Of a DNA stretch of 56,141 nt, positions 17,354-27,754 are shown piece by piece. The notes under the pieces are model-generated. The model had not been told where the DNA came from. It saw only the letters and a program-made list of their open reading frames with translations, and ran no database searches. Position 1 is the stretch's first letter; every line of letters starts with the position of its first letter. The position numbers were made by a program, and so were the translations under genes. This DNA is from Acidobacteriota bacterium. Its GTDB lineage: Bacteria > Acidobacteriota > Blastocatellia > Chloracidobacteriales > JADJPF01. Location of the stretch: NCBI GenBank assembly GCA_016213785.1, contig JACQZQ010000070.1, positions 1 through 56,141 on the forward strand, given 5' to 3'.

Positions 17354-20140
17354 ATGAAGAGAAATGTTCTAGAAAGCTCTTTGTTGGCAATTTTAATAAG
17401 TCTTTGGTTTTATACCCCGCCTGCTTTCTCAGCAATAGTTCAAACACAAAATGCAAATATTAGTGGTGTTGTACGTAATCAACAAAATATAGCTGTTGGT
17501 GATGCAAAAATCCTAGTTTATGATGAAAAAGAAACTTTACTTACTAGTACTAAGACTGATAAGGAAGGTTTTTTTAAGATAGATAATTTAGTCTTAGGTA
17601 ATTATAAACTAATTATTCAACACCCTAGTTATAGAGAATATAACAGTAGTTTGCTTTTTACAGAGGTAAGCAAAGATAGTCTGGAATTTGTATTGACTGC
17701 TACTGAGCTTTCAGAAGGGCTTTCTATTACAGCTGTTCTTGATCCTGAACAAGAAGCCTTTGATGCTTCACAACAAATTGAACTTGCGTCTAAAAGAGAA
17801 TTAACCAGTAGACCAGGTTTATTACTTCCTCAGTTATTACAAGAAGAAGCAGGTGTTAGACCTATATTAGGTAGCACTTTTTATGGACAAACAATAATAA
17901 GAGGACTAACAGGACAAAGGGTTGTTACCTTACTTGATGGTGTACGATTTAATACAAGTACTTTTACTGCCGGGCTTGAACCCCCTGTAGGCTTAATAGA
18001 TGCTAGTATTGCACGACAAGTAGAGTTAATTTATGGCCCAGGCTCAGCCCTTTATGGTAGTGATGCTTTAGGGGGAACAGTTAATTTAATAAGTGAAAAA
18101 CCAAGATTTTTTAAAAAGCCTTGGGAGTTTCATGGCGAAATGTCTACATTTTTTAGTAGTGCAAATGCTGCAAGTGGTGGGGACTTAAAATTAGTCGCAG
18201 GCAATAAAAGGATAAGCTTATTATTTAGCGGTTTTGGGAAACGAATTAATGATTTAAGGGCAGGAGGTGGACTAGATTCCCATTCAGTTGCTACAAGATA
18301 TTTTGGCCTATCTTCAAAACTACTTGGCGATAGAATGCAAGACACAGGTTATCTACATTATGGTGGCACAGGTAAGATTGTTTATAAAATAGATGAGTCT
18401 CAACTCTTATCCCTTTTCTATCAACATACTACCGAGCGTAACACAAGAGTTTATTTTTTACTTAATGGTGGTATAGGTATCCAAGAAAGCGATTTTAGCC
18501 CACAAGTACTAGACTTTTTCTATACCCGTTATGAAAAAGAAAATTTATCTATATTTGATTCTTTAACAGGAACTTTTTCTTTTAATCGACAACGCCAACA
18601 ATTTAATGTTAAACCAGATCTTTCTGACTTATCTACTGATGAATATAGGCTGGCAAGGGCATTTGGCTATACTTTGCAAGCTACTACTCATATTGGTAGC
18701 TATCAATTTTTAACTCTAGGTGCTGAAATTTATGATGAAAGAATAACTAATAGACGCTTTATTTTTCTTCCTCCATCTAATCAAGGCATTCCAATACCTG
18801 GTACAGTTCCAAATGGTACAAAATATTCAAGCTATGGAGTTTACCTACAAGACACTGTAGAGCTATTACCAGGAAAATTACGTCTTAATGGTGGACTTCG
18901 TTATAGTGCATTTTTTTATAAAACTGATAGTAGAAAAAATGTGCTTGATTTTTCTGGAAACCCATCAGTAAAAGACCTCTCAATTCGTAATGATGATCTT
19001 ACTTTTAACCTTGAGGGTGTTGTTTTTATTAAACAACGCCTAAATTTAATAGCTAATATTAGTCGAGGTTTTCGTTCACCAAATGTTATAGATTTTGGCT
19101 CTGTTGGCAGCCTACCATCAGGTTTTGAAGTACAAACAAGCGATGCAGAAGCACTTGGTGGTTTTGTAGGTACTACTATAGGTGGTGATGCAATTTCTAC
19201 TGGTAGAAAAGTAACTAAACTTGAGCCAGAAAGCCTATTAAACTTTGAGTTAGGTGTAAAATACCGAAGTAAGTTTCTTAGCGCCAGTGCTACATTTTTT
19301 AATAGCAATATAAATGATTTTATTACTCAAAGAGCACTTATATTGCCTCAAGGCGCAGTTGGAAAAATACTAAGCGGATTGCCTATTATTTCCCAAGATC
19401 CTAATGGTACTGTAAGAATCCCTATAGATGGCCGTCCAGTAATAGTTAAATCTAACATTGGAAATATTCGTCTTTATGGTATGGAGACAAACGCTCAAAT
19501 TAAAATTTCAAATAGTTTAACTCTATCAGGTAATTTTTCTTATTTAAGAGGTAAAGATAAAAATCCTACTCCCCTAGGTAAAGCTTCACCAAGTCAACCA
19601 CAAATATTAAAAAAATCTGCTGATATTCCAGAAATCGAAGGAGGGCTACCACCAGCGGCAGGCTTTATTAGTTTGCTTTACCAGCCTAAAAATAAGACAT
19701 TTTGGGTAGAAGCTTATTCTAATATGTCTTCTTTTCAAGATAGGCTCTCTTCTCTAGATTTAGCTGATCTGCGTATAGGTGCTAGTCGTAGTCGTAATGC
19801 TATAGCTGCTTTCTTTTTTGGTGGAGGGCGTAACAGAAATTTAACAGGCAATGGACAAGATAATTTAGCAGGAACTAGTGATGATATTTTGCTAGCTACA
19901 GGTGAAACACTTCAACAAGTTCAAGATAGAGTTCTTGGAGTTGGTATAACAAATGCTCCTCTTTTTACCTCTACTCCAGGTTATGCAACATTTAACCTGC
20001 GAGGAGGCTTTCAATTAAGCCAAAGAAGTAATATCACAATAATAATGGAAAATATTTTAGATAAAAATTATCGCCAACATGGTTCTGGTGTTGATGGAGC
20101 GGGAGTTAATTTAGTTGTTCGTTACTCTTGGCAATTTTAA
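17354..20140 (+). CDS. TonB-dependent receptor, siderophore/haem-type plug
   Basis: The chosen start is the ATG at 17354, preceded by GAGGGAGA and followed directly by a signal peptide (MKRNVLESSLLAILISLW, cleaved near AFSA). The upstream in-frame GTG at 17315 would bury it. The 928-residue product has a carboxypeptidase-regulatory-like domain (ISGVVRNQQNIAVGDAKILV). The plug is of the FepA/HmuR kind (IIRGLTGQRVVTLLDGVRF; IYGPGSALYGSDALGGTVN). The barrel ends RYSWQF. The plug resembles iron-complex or cobalamin receptors more than the Oar-like ones in this window, but the substrate is not proven. It heads a probable operon with a mini-TonB and a chemoreceptor. Confidence 0.9.
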   Translation: MKRNVLESSLLAILISLWFYTPPAFSAIVQTQNANISGVVRNQQNIAVGDAKILVYDEKETLLTSTKTDKEGFFKIDNLVLGNYKLIIQHPSYREYNSSLLFTEVSKDSLEFVLTATELSEGLSITAVLDPEQEAFDASQQIELASKRELTSRPGLLLPQLLQEEAGVRPILGSTFYGQTIIRGLTGQRVVTLLDGVRFNTSTFTAGLEPPVGLIDASIARQVELIYGPGSALYGSDALGGTVNLISEKPRFFKKPWEFHGEMSTFFSSANAASGGDLKLVAGNKRISLLFSGFGKRINDLRAGGGLDSHSVATRYFGLSSKLLGDRMQDTGYLHYGGTGKIVYKIDESQLLSLFYQHTTERNTRVYFLLNGGIGIQESDFSPQVLDFFYTRYEKENLSIFDSLTGTFSFNRQRQQFNVKPDLSDLSTDEYRLARAFGYTLQATTHIGSYQFLTLGAEIYDERITNRRFIFLPPSNQGIPIPGTVPNGTKYSSYGVYLQDTVELLPGKLRLNGGLRYSAFFYKTDSRKNVLDFSGNPSVKDLSIRNDDLTFNLEGVVFIKQRLNLIANISRGFRSPNVIDFGSVGSLPSGFEVQTSDAEALGGFVGTTIGGDAISTGRKVTKLEPESLLNFELGVKYRSKFLSASATFFNSNINDFITQRALILPQGAVGKILSGLPIISQDPNGTVRIPIDGRPVIVKSNIGNIRLYGMETNAQIKISNSLTLSGNFSYLRGKDKNPTPLGKASPSQPQILKKSADIPEIEGGLPPAAGFISLLYQPKNKTFWVEAYSNMSSFQDRLSSLDLADLRIGASRSRNAIAAFFFGGGRNRNLTGNGQDNLAGTSDDILLATGETLQQVQDRVLGVGITNAPLFTSTPGYATFNLRGGFQLSQRSNITIIMENILDKNYRQHGSGVDGAGVNLVVRYSWQF

Positions 20141-20206
20141 TTCACTAAAGAAAATGCATAACTCAAATAATTACTTAATATGTATATTAAATGCGGAGAA
20201 ATACTA

Positions 20207-20548
20207 ATGAAAGAAGTTCTTACAGCAGTTTTGTTAATTGTATTAGTAACTGCTAATGTTTTTATGGTAAAAGCTTTTGAGTTTGATGCTAATCTAGAAG
20301 CTAAAGCCACTAAAAAAGTCGCACCTCTTTATCCTCCATTAGCCAAACGTAAGCGTGTAGAAGGTAAGGTTAAAATAGGCATACAATTAGACTCAGAAGG
20401 TGCGGTTTCAAAAGTAGAATTTATAGAAGGCAATGCTCTATTTAAGCCAGCCTCGCTAGAAGCAGCAAAACAATGGAGCTTTTCTAAATCTATGGCAGGA
20501 ACTAACGGTCATATAGTCTTTAATTTTAAGCTTGAAGAAAAAGAATAA
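20207..20548 (+). CDS. Small TonB C-terminal-domain protein
   Basis: The ATG at 20207 is preferred over the one at 20180 because GGAG lies 9 bases upstream and a hydrophobic signal segment begins at once (MKEVLTAVLLIVLVTANVFM). The 113-residue product is essentially a TonB C-terminal domain: KVAPLYPPLAKRKRVEGKVKIGIQLDSEG, ending QWSFSKSM and FNFKLEE. It lacks the long proline-rich spacer that lets classical TonB span the periplasm. It may act as a periplasmic partner or pseudo-TonB for the receptor 66 bases upstream. The MCP gene starts 20 bases later, suggesting one transcript. Confidence 0.82.
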   Translation: MKEVLTAVLLIVLVTANVFMVKAFEFDANLEAKATKKVAPLYPPLAKRKRVEGKVKIGIQLDSEGAVSKVEFIEGNALFKPASLEAAKQWSFSKSMAGTNGHIVFNFKLEEKE

Positions 20549-20567
20549 ACCTTAGGAGAGTTTGTTT

Positions 20568-22547
20568 ATGAAAAAATGGTTTCATCTATCGCTAAAGAAA
20601 AAAACCATCCTAGGTACTACATTAGTAGTTATTTTATTAATTACTATAGGTTTAATAACTTCATATGCAATAAAAAGTATCCAAGTGGATTATGAAAACG
20701 CTATAAGTAAAGAATATAAACAAGCCATTACTGTTCTAGAGCTACAACTAGCTACTAGCAGGCAACAATACTCTATTGTTAAGGCTGTAACATTTGGCAC
20801 AAAAGCAAATAATGATGAATACTCACTTGCTGAAAATGAAATTAGCAGTAACTTGTCTAAACTAGAAAAGCTAAATAGCTTAAAAACTCAAGATATTGAG
20901 GCTATTAGAAAAAATGCACAGCTTTTTCAAGAAAGTGCACTACGTTCTACTAAAGCACTTGAACAAAACAAGGCCGAAGAGGCTCTTAATATTTTAGGAG
21001 GAGAATTAAACGACATAAGCACTACTCAAACAGCCTTTTTAACTAAACTCTCTGAAAAAGCAATAAAAAACTCTGAAAATAGTATTGAACAAGTACAATC
21101 TCATGCAAATAAAACTGTACAACTAGTTTATTTATTTTTGTTTCTTGCCGTATTAGCTGCTATGGCTATGGCTATATTAGCCCTCTACACCTTTGTAAGA
21201 CCATTAAATCAAATTGCTAAAATAACCGAATCTATTGCAAAAGGTGATCTAAATATTGAACTAAAAAATACAAATGAAAAAACTGAACTAAGCATTCTAC
21301 TTAGATCTATTGGTAGCTTAGTAGAAGGATTGCGTAATTTTACTTTTTCTATTGAACAAATCGCCCAAGGAAACCTAAATATTAAAATTGAACCTCGCAG
21401 CAGCAAAGATACTCTAGGAATAGCTCTGCAAGAAATGGTAAACTCTTTATATTCTATAGTTTTTAGTGTTCGCACTAGTGCAGAAGAAGTAAAATCAATT
21501 AATCTTTCAACAGATCTTGTAGGTTCAGGCAAACAACTTGAGCAGGATAATGGAAAAGTGGCTACATCTGTAGAAAATGTAGCTTCGGTTTTAGAAGAAC
21601 TTTCACAAAATATTCGTGCTATAGCTGAGAATGTAGAAACACAAGCCTCTAGTGTTACTGAAACAGACCAATCTATACAAAGTATGGTTAATAGACTGAA
21701 AAATATTACTAGCAATACTAAAGACCTTAAAAACTCTGTTAATAAAGCAAGAGGTTCTGTAGATGAAGGTCGTAGTTTTGTAAATCAGGCTGCTAGCGGA
21801 ATGCACGAAATTAATAGTTCAATAAATACAACTTCTAAAACTATTGAAGAGCTTAGTGGTCATGTAACTACAATAGGACGAATTACAGAAGTCATTAACA
21901 CTATCTCAGATCAAACAAACCTACTTGCCTTAAATGCTGCTATAGAAGCTGCTCGTGCAGGTGAACATGGCTTAGGATTTGGAGTTGTAGCACAAGAAGT
22001 TCGTAAACTCTCAGAAAGAACCGCTCAATCAGCCGAAGAAATTGCTCAACTAATTAATATCGTTAAAAAAAGTGTTCAACAAGTTGAAAAGCATATAGGT
22101 CATACTACAGAACTAGTAGAAGAAGGGCTTAGTCAATCTTCAAAAGCTGTTAATTCCCTTAGCCAGATTGATACGGTTGTAGGTACTGTCTTAAAAGCAT
22201 CAATAGATATAGATGATATTACTCAAGAACAATTAGTTGGTGCTCAACAAATTTCTGAAGCTATGAAACAACTAACTTTAATTACATATGAAATCCAAGC
22301 TGCTAGCCAAGAACAAACTCTATCAACTAAAGAGATTGTTAAATCTGTAGTACATTTACGTGACACAATTGAGCGCAATAATAAATTATCTCAACATCTA
22401 TCTTCGGCAGGTGGTTCAGTGCTTTCACAATTAAGCTGTTTAGAAGAGGCTGTTAAAGCTTTCCGTCTCTCTGATCAAGTATTAAATAGCTTAACTAAAT
22501 CAAACTCGTTAAACACTCTAGAACTTAAACGTGCTTATCTTTTGTAA
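20568..22547 (+). CDS. Methyl-accepting chemotaxis protein
   Basis: AGGAG nine bases before the ATG at 20568 fixes the start; an in-frame TTG at 20562 is less well placed. The 659 residues contain TM1 (about 13-35), a helical periplasmic sensor with a four-helix-bundle pattern, TM2 (about 184-210), tandem HAMP-like segments, and a coiled-coil signalling domain. The conserved hairpin tip reads [20 protein letters not shown] followed by VVAQEVRKLSERT. It should control a CheA kinase, but no che genes are in the window. It sits in the same transcription unit as the TonB receptor and mini-TonB, suggesting that the transported nutrient, or the loaded receptor, is also a chemotactic cue. Confidence 0.93.
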   Translation: MKKWFHLSLKKKTILGTTLVVILLITIGLITSYAIKSIQVDYENAISKEYKQAITVLELQLATSRQQYSIVKAVTFGTKANNDEYSLAENEISSNLSKLEKLNSLKTQDIEAIRKNAQLFQESALRSTKALEQNKAEEALNILGGELNDISTTQTAFLTKLSEKAIKNSENSIEQVQSHANKTVQLVYLFLFLAVLAAMAMAILALYTFVRPLNQIAKITESIAKGDLNIELKNTNEKTELSILLRSIGSLVEGLRNFTFSIEQIAQGNLNIKIEPRSSKDTLGIALQEMVNSLYSIVFSVRTSAEEVKSINLSTDLVGSGKQLEQDNGKVATSVENVASVLEELSQNIRAIAENVETQASSVTETDQSIQSMVNRLKNITSNTKDLKNSVNKARGSVDEGRSFVNQAASGMHEINSSINTTSKTIEELSGHVTTIGRITEVINTISDQTNLLALNAAIEAARAGEHGLGFGVVAQEVRKLSERTAQSAEEIAQLINIVKKSVQQVEKHIGHTTELVEEGLSQSSKAVNSLSQIDTVVGTVLKASIDIDDITQEQLVGAQQISEAMKQLTLITYEIQAASQEQTLSTKEIVKSVVHLRDTIERNNKLSQHLSSAGGSVLSQLSCLEEAVKAFRLSDQVLNSLTKSNSLNTLELKRAYLL

Positions 22548-22568
22548 AAAATAACCAATAGATAAAAG

Positions 22569-23858
22569 TTAATTTCCTATTTGATCAGTTCCTTTTTCTA
22601 TAATAAATTCTAGTGTAGTTTCGCCTAAGTTGATACGATCACCAGATCTTAGCAGTCTTCTTTCAGCAACATTAAGTTTTTCACCATTTAATAGGCTTCC
22701 ATAAGTACTACCAACATCCTCAAAATAGTAGTGGTTAGAGAGTTTTATTATTTGTGCATGTTTACGAGAAATTTTTCCTGATTGGTCTATTAAAGAAAGG
22801 TCAATATCAGGGATAGTTCCTTTTGCTGGGTCTTGTCTACCTATAGAGTAGCTAGCTTTTTTAATTAAAAACTCTGCCATTTTCTTTTTTTGGTGATATA
22901 TTTTAAGCCTTCCATTTATCTTAATAGGTTTATTTACTTTTTTATGATGTGATTCCCATTCTTTAGGCGGGTATTTTAACGTGCTATCAACACTTTCTTT
23001 AGTGGTTTTTTCATTGATAATTTTATCTAAATGTTCTTCTAGCACTGATTTCATTACTTGTGCTGAGCAAAATCTATGTTCTGGGCTAGTTGAAAGCGCT
23101 TTAATTAATATTTTTTCCATTTCACAAGAAATATCTCTATTTATTGCCCTAGGTAAAACTCTTATAGCACATTCAAATAATATATCTGGGAGTTCTGGTA
23201 TAACTCCTGTTAGTAAGTGATACATTGTTGCACCTAGAGAATAAATATCTGAGGCTGGAGTAACCCTGCCTTGGAGAAGTTCAGGAGGAGCATAACCAAA
23301 AGTTCCAACTGCTGTAACAACACTAACAGAAGGTTTTACAAACCGAGCAACCCCAAAATCTATAAGGAAAATTTGTTGAAGCTTTTCATTTAGCATAACA
23401 TTAGCTGGTTTTAAGTCGCGGTAGATCATAGGTGGGTTAAGCTTGTGAAGATAATTAAGTGTGTCACATAGTTGAATTCCCCATAGAGTAACTTGTTTTT
23501 CATCCATCCATCCTCTTTTAGATTGATTTAGTTTTTGCTCTAGACTCAAGCCTTCAATATATTGAATAGCAAGAAAAAAATCTCCCTCCATTAAAAAAAA
23601 ATCATGTAGTGCAGGAATTGAAGGATGTTCAAGTTTTGAGAGTATTTCTGCTTCTCGGTTAAAATCCTGCATTGCTTTTAAGTATTGATCATAATCAACA
23701 TACTCTACAAACATTTGTTTTATGGCAAGAAAAGACCCTTCTATTTGTAAATCACGAGCTAAGTAAACTTTGCTATTCCCACCCTTACCCAGACGTTTAA
23801 TAATTTCATAACGATTATTAAGAATCGTTCCATTAAGATAAGCATCGCCTATACGCAT
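22569..23858 (-). CDS. Serine/threonine protein kinase with C-terminal FHA domain
   Basis: Residues 17 to about 280 are a Hanks-type kinase: glycine loop LGKGGNSKVYLARD, ATP lysine Lys47 (LAIKQ), catalytic loop YRDLKPAN at 146-153, DFG at 167-169, and APPE in the activation segment (GTFGYAPPE). Residues of about 330-425 form an FHA domain that binds phosphothreonine (SIGRQD, ISRKHAQI, VGSTYGSLLNG). No membrane segment is visible, unlike many bacterial kinases of this family, so it is probably cytosolic. The FHA domain may recognise its own autophosphorylation or a substrate. It lies convergent to the first chemoreceptor and divergent to the second. Confidence 0.95.
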   Translation of the reverse strand: MRIGDAYLNGTILNNRYEIIKRLGKGGNSKVYLARDLQIEGSFLAIKQMFVEYVDYDQYLKAMQDFNREAEILSKLEHPSIPALHDFFLMEGDFFLAIQYIEGLSLEQKLNQSKRGWMDEKQVTLWGIQLCDTLNYLHKLNPPMIYRDLKPANVMLNEKLQQIFLIDFGVARFVKPSVSVVTAVGTFGYAPPELLQGRVTPASDIYSLGATMYHLLTGVIPELPDILFECAIRVLPRAINRDISCEMEKILIKALSTSPEHRFCSAQVMKSVLEEHLDKIINEKTTKESVDSTLKYPPKEWESHHKKVNKPIKINGRLKIYHQKKKMAEFLIKKASYSIGRQDPAKGTIPDIDLSLIDQSGKISRKHAQIIKLSNHYYFEDVGSTYGSLLNGEKLNVAERRLLRSGDRINLGETTLEFIIEKGTDQIGN

Positions 23859-24383
23859 AAAATATTATTTAACCAAATAAATCCTTTAATCCTTAGAGTA
23901 GTTTAGCCTTATTTTAATTAAACTGTTAGATTCTTTAGACTGTTTTTACTTATTTTACCCTTTTACAAGATTTTGAGTAGTATTTTGAATACTAAGGCTT
24001 AATACGAATCTTTTTTACTTAGTGAATAATAATTGCTTATAATACATAGTGATTTTTCAGTGATATTAAATGTCATGATACTACTACAAAATAACTTTTT
24101 CTCCTGTCACTTGTTACTACTATAAAAACAGTATAACTACCTTTACAATTTACATTAAATGAGAAACTATATTTATTTAAAACCAAACATTACTTTAGTG
24201 ATTAAACAGAAATTCCCTCTGATTTGTAAAGAAATCAAAAAAGTAAGTAAATAAGTAAAAGGGTAGAAATTTAGAGATAGTAAAAAAGTATCTATAAATC
24301 CTGAAACTCTTTATTTCCATCACTTTTGCTTTGTTAAGGGTTGATAGTAGTTGATAATAGCTTAAGGGAAGTAGGAGGTTTTT
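23859..24383. other. Divergent intergenic region, 525 bases
   Basis: It lies between the kinase-FHA gene (minus) and the second chemoreceptor (plus). It is very A+T-rich and has no recognisable gene or RNA. Promoters for both neighbours should be here. Confidence 0.5.
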
Positions 24384-26324
24384 GTGTTTAAACGGATGAC
24401 AATAGCAAAGCAATTAATCTTAGCATTTAGTACAGTTTTAATATTACTTTGTTGTGCTGGGGGAATAAGTTTTTGGTACTTATACAAGCTTTATAATGGA
24501 ATCGAGGTTTTACAAACAAACGCTAAGATATCAACCTATGCAATGCAGGTACGAAGTGATTATGCAAATATGCGAAGATTTGAAAAAGGCATATTTATAA
24601 ATATTGCATCTATAGAAAAACAAGAACCTTACTTAACTATGTGGAAGAAAACACATAATAGCTTAATAACTACAATTGGAGGACTAAATAAATATGTGCT
24701 GCTTAAAGAAGACAGAGATAAAGTAAATTTGATGCAACAAATATTGGCAAATTACCAATTTGGCTTTAATCAGACTGTTGAGCAAATGCAGAGGGGTGAA
24801 TATAAAGACGCTCAACAGGTAAATGATGCAATGGATAAATTTCGATGGTCAGCCAATGAACTTGAGAATAATGGTAAATTACTTGCTACAAAAACCAGTA
24901 AAAGAAGTGAGCTAAGCCTAGAAAGTTTATCTAATCAATTTAAACAGGCCATATGGATTATCTTAATAACCTTAATTGTAGTTTTTATTTTTATTGCAAT
25001 ACTTGGCAGTTTCTTTATACACAATATTAGAAAACCAATCTTACAAGCTGTAATGGTTGCTGAAAGGGTTGCTCTAGGAGATGTAGAGCAAAATATTATT
25101 GTAGAAAATAAACGTAATGAAATAGGACAGTTACTCTCATCTATGAGAAATATGGTTGAGTCATTAAAGGAAAGCGCAATAATAGCTGAAAAAATTGCTG
25201 CTGGTAATCTTGATGTTAATGTAGAGAAAAAATCAGAAATAGATAGTTTTAGAACTAGTCTTAAAAAGATGGTTAAAGACTTACAAAATGCTGTTATCTC
25301 TATTAGTAGGGCTGCTAACCAAGTTTTTGTTGGAAGCAGCGAAATAGCTTATGTCTCAGAACATTCATCTCAAGTTAATAAAAATATTTCTTGCTCTGTT
25401 GATACAACTAGCGCTGCAATACATCAAATAAGTGTTAATACTCAACATATTGCTAAAAAAACACAAGAACAACTCTCTCTTGCTAATAAAGTAAGTGCAA
25501 GTAGTTTAGAAATGGTTTCTTCTATAGGAAGCATTACAGAAACCTCTAAAAAGATGCTTTTTATTTCACAACAATCAAAGAAGGATGTTTTACATGGTCT
25601 TGAAGCAATGGAAAATAATATCAAAGGAATGGATAGAGTAAATGAAAGCCTTAATTACCTTGCGCATACTGTAAATACCCTACAGGATAAAACCAAAAAC
25701 ATTGGTAAAATTGTTGATGTAATAGCTAATATAGCAGATCAGACAAATCTTCTTGCCTTAAATGCGGCAATTGAAGCAGCACGTGCAGGTCAACATGGAT
25801 TAGGTTTTGCTGTGGTTGCAGAGGAAGTTCGTAAACTCTCAGATCGATGTACAAATAGCACTAAAGAAATATCGGATCTTATTGCAAGCATTGAAAAAGA
25901 GATGGCTAAAGCAGTTAAATATATGGAACAAAGTACACAAATAGTTAGCGAAAGTACGCTACTTTGTAATAGCGCTGGTAAAGCACTCAAATGTATTGAA
26001 AAATCGGCAATTGAAGTTCACCAATTCACTTTTATAGTTGATGCAGCTAATAATGAGCAAAGTCAAGCTTGGAACGGAATTACAGACATACTTACCAAGC
26101 TAAATTATTTAACAGAAGAAATAAATGCAGCTGCTTTTGAACAAGCTATAGGAGTACGAGAAATTGCTGAGTCTATGGAAAAAATTGCAGCAGCATTAAA
26201 TCAAAATACTGCTCTATCCTTACGCCTTGCTACTAGTGGTAAAGAAATGGCACTACAAAGCCAAGTCTTACAAAGAGTTGTAAATCATTTTAATTTTGGG
26301 GTATTAAAAACTGTTGAGCCGTAA
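24384..26324 (+). CDS. Methyl-accepting chemotaxis protein
   Basis: A perfect AGGAGG at 24373-24378 lies five bases before GTG 24384, so the GTG start is preferred over the ATG at 24396, which would be 17 bases away. The 646 residues have TM1 (about 13-34), a helical periplasmic domain (about 35-190) of the four-helix-bundle type, TM2 (about 191-213), HAMP (about 214-265) and a second HAMP-like segment. The cytoplasmic hairpin has the tip [20 protein letters not shown] and [14 protein letters not shown]. It is a stand-alone gene, similar in plan to the receptor at 20568 but divergent in the sensor region, so it probably responds to a different ligand. Confidence 0.93.
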   Translation: MFKRMTIAKQLILAFSTVLILLCCAGGISFWYLYKLYNGIEVLQTNAKISTYAMQVRSDYANMRRFEKGIFINIASIEKQEPYLTMWKKTHNSLITTIGGLNKYVLLKEDRDKVNLMQQILANYQFGFNQTVEQMQRGEYKDAQQVNDAMDKFRWSANELENNGKLLATKTSKRSELSLESLSNQFKQAIWIILITLIVVFIFIAILGSFFIHNIRKPILQAVMVAERVALGDVEQNIIVENKRNEIGQLLSSMRNMVESLKESAIIAEKIAAGNLDVNVEKKSEIDSFRTSLKKMVKDLQNAVISISRAANQVFVGSSEIAYVSEHSSQVNKNISCSVDTTSAAIHQISVNTQHIAKKTQEQLSLANKVSASSLEMVSSIGSITETSKKMLFISQQSKKDVLHGLEAMENNIKGMDRVNESLNYLAHTVNTLQDKTKNIGKIVDVIANIADQTNLLALNAAIEAARAGQHGLGFAVVAEEVRKLSDRCTNSTKEISDLIASIEKEMAKAVKYMEQSTQIVSESTLLCNSAGKALKCIEKSAIEVHQFTFIVDAANNEQSQAWNGITDILTKLNYLTEEINAAAFEQAIGVREIAESMEKIAAALNQNTALSLRLATSGKEMALQSQVLQRVVNHFNFGVLKTVEP

Positions 26325-26473
26325 CAAAATGTTGCTGTCTAAAAGAATGTTCTAGAAAAACTAAAAATAAGTTTATAGGGCTTAAAATCCTTAGATTCTT
26401 TAATTAAATCTTTTAGTTTATTAGATAAACTTGACTTGAGCTTAGGTAGGCTGGCAAGTTATAAATAAACCAT

Positions 26474-26500
26474 TAAAATCTAAAATCTAAAATCTAAAAT
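26474..26500. repeat. Short tandem repeat, TAAAATC units
   Basis: Almost four head-to-tail copies of TAAAATC lie 15 bases before the start of the SDR gene. Copy number could vary by slippage and affect spacing in the 5' leader. This is seen directly; any regulatory role is speculative. Confidence 0.8.
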
Positions 26501-26514
26501 AAAAGAAGAAAATT

Positions 26515-27291
26515 ATGGAACTATTAGGTAAAACTGCTTTAGTCACTGGCGGAGGGCGTGGAATAGGGCGATCATGCGCTTTAGCCTTAGCTCGTGCAGG
26601 TGCGCAAATTGTAGTTGCTGCTAGAACTATTACAGAAATTCAAGAAGTTGCTAAAGAAATTGAAGCTTTAGGTCGTCCTGCTTTGGCGCTAACTTTAGAT
26701 GTCTCCAAATTAGAGAGTGTAGAACTCGCATTTAAGCAAGTTACAGATAAATGGGGAGGCTGTGATATTTTGGTTAATAATGCAGGTATAGCTGCTAGTG
26801 CTCCTATTGCTAAATGTTCTGAAGAACTTTGGTCAGAAATAATGGAAATTAACCTAACAGGGACTTTTCGTTGTATGAAAGCAGCCTTGCCAACAATGCT
26901 TGCTCGTAATTGGGGACGAATTATAAATATTGCTTCAATTGCTGGAAAAGCTGGCGCTCCTTATATTAGCGCCTATGCTGCTTCTAAACACGGTGTCTTA
27001 GGCTTAACTAAAGCTGCTGCCCAAGATGTTGCAACTAAAAACATTACTATTAATGCTATTTGTCCCGGTTATGTTGAAACTGATATGAGCGAAAAAGCAA
27101 TTAATACTATTATAAGTAAAACAGGCGCAAGTAAAGAACAAGCCCGAAGTGTTTTAGAACAAATGACCCCACAACGTAGACTTTTTCAACCTGAAGAAGT
27201 AGCTTTTCTTACAGTATCACTTGCATCCCCTTTAGCCGCAGGAATTAACGGTCAAGCTATTAATATTTGTGGAGGAGCAGTTCCTTACTAA
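26515..27291 (+). CDS. SDR-family 3-hydroxyacyl-CoA dehydrogenase-like oxidoreductase
   Basis: This is a 258-residue classical short-chain dehydrogenase with TGGGRGIG (11-18) for NAD(P), NNAG (88-91), and catalytic Ser141, Tyr154 and Lys158 (YAASK). It ends in a FabG-like tail with ICGG. It resembles FabG and 3-hydroxyacyl-CoA dehydrogenases. It is the first gene of a tight run with RidA (3-base gap), enoyl-CoA hydratase and acyl-CoA dehydrogenase. In that context it is more likely to oxidise a 3-hydroxyacyl-CoA intermediate in a beta-oxidation-like route than to serve fatty-acid synthesis. Confidence 0.88.
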   Translation: MELLGKTALVTGGGRGIGRSCALALARAGAQIVVAARTITEIQEVAKEIEALGRPALALTLDVSKLESVELAFKQVTDKWGGCDILVNNAGIAASAPIAKCSEELWSEIMEINLTGTFRCMKAALPTMLARNWGRIINIASIAGKAGAPYISAYAASKHGVLGLTKAAAQDVATKNITINAICPGYVETDMSEKAINTIISKTGASKEQARSVLEQMTPQRRLFQPEEVAFLTVSLASPLAAGINGQAINICGGAVPY

Positions 27292-27294
27292 ACT

Positions 27295-27708
27295 ATGTCA
27301 AATAATACAGAAAATAAATTTGAAGCAATAAATCCTATAGGTTGGGCAAAACCTACAGGTTATAACAATGGAATGCTTGCTAAAAACGGCTCAATCCTTT
27401 TTATTGCAGGTCAAATTGCTTGGGATAAAGATAAAAACCTTGTTAGCTCAGAATTTTCCCTACAATTTGACCAAGCCTTAAGTAATGTTATTGAGATAGC
27501 AAAAGCCGCAGGTGGTCAAGCTACAGATATTGGTAAATTAACAATCTATGTTACTGATAAAGAACAATATATTGCTGAAATTAAAGCCGTAGGCGCAGCT
27601 TACCGTAAACACATGGGAAAACATTTTCCAGCTATGGCACTCATTGAAGTTAAAGCTTTGCTAGAACCTGGTGCAAAAGTTGAAATCGAAGCAATGGCTG
27701 TAATTTAG
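27295..27708 (+). CDS. RidA-family enamine/imine deaminase
   Basis: This is a 137-residue YjgF/YER057c/UK114-type protein, ending HFPAMALIEVKALLEPGAKVEIEAMAVI-like. The usual arginine in the active-site region (R-D-L-L-E) is not obvious in this form. RidA proteins hydrolyse reactive enamines and imines released by PLP enzymes or amine oxidation. Placed between an SDR and CoA enzymes, it may release ammonia from an amino-substituted ring-cleavage or dearomatised intermediate, as in 2-aminobenzoyl-CoA or aminomuconate pathways. It begins 3 bases after the SDR stop. Confidence 0.85.
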   Translation: MSNNTENKFEAINPIGWAKPTGYNNGMLAKNGSILFIAGQIAWDKDKNLVSSEFSLQFDQALSNVIEIAKAAGGQATDIGKLTIYVTDKEQYIAEIKAVGAAYRKHMGKHFPAMALIEVKALLEPGAKVEIEAMAVI

Positions 27709-27754
27709 CTAGTAAAATACTTATAAAAATAACTTAAAATATAAAGGTTCAAGA

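Noticed and set aside
24195-24413. 72-codon minus-strand frame between the kinase-FHA and MCP genes
   Set aside because: It overlaps the MCP start and is rich in Phe, Leu and Tyr from A+T-rich DNA; no ribosome site.
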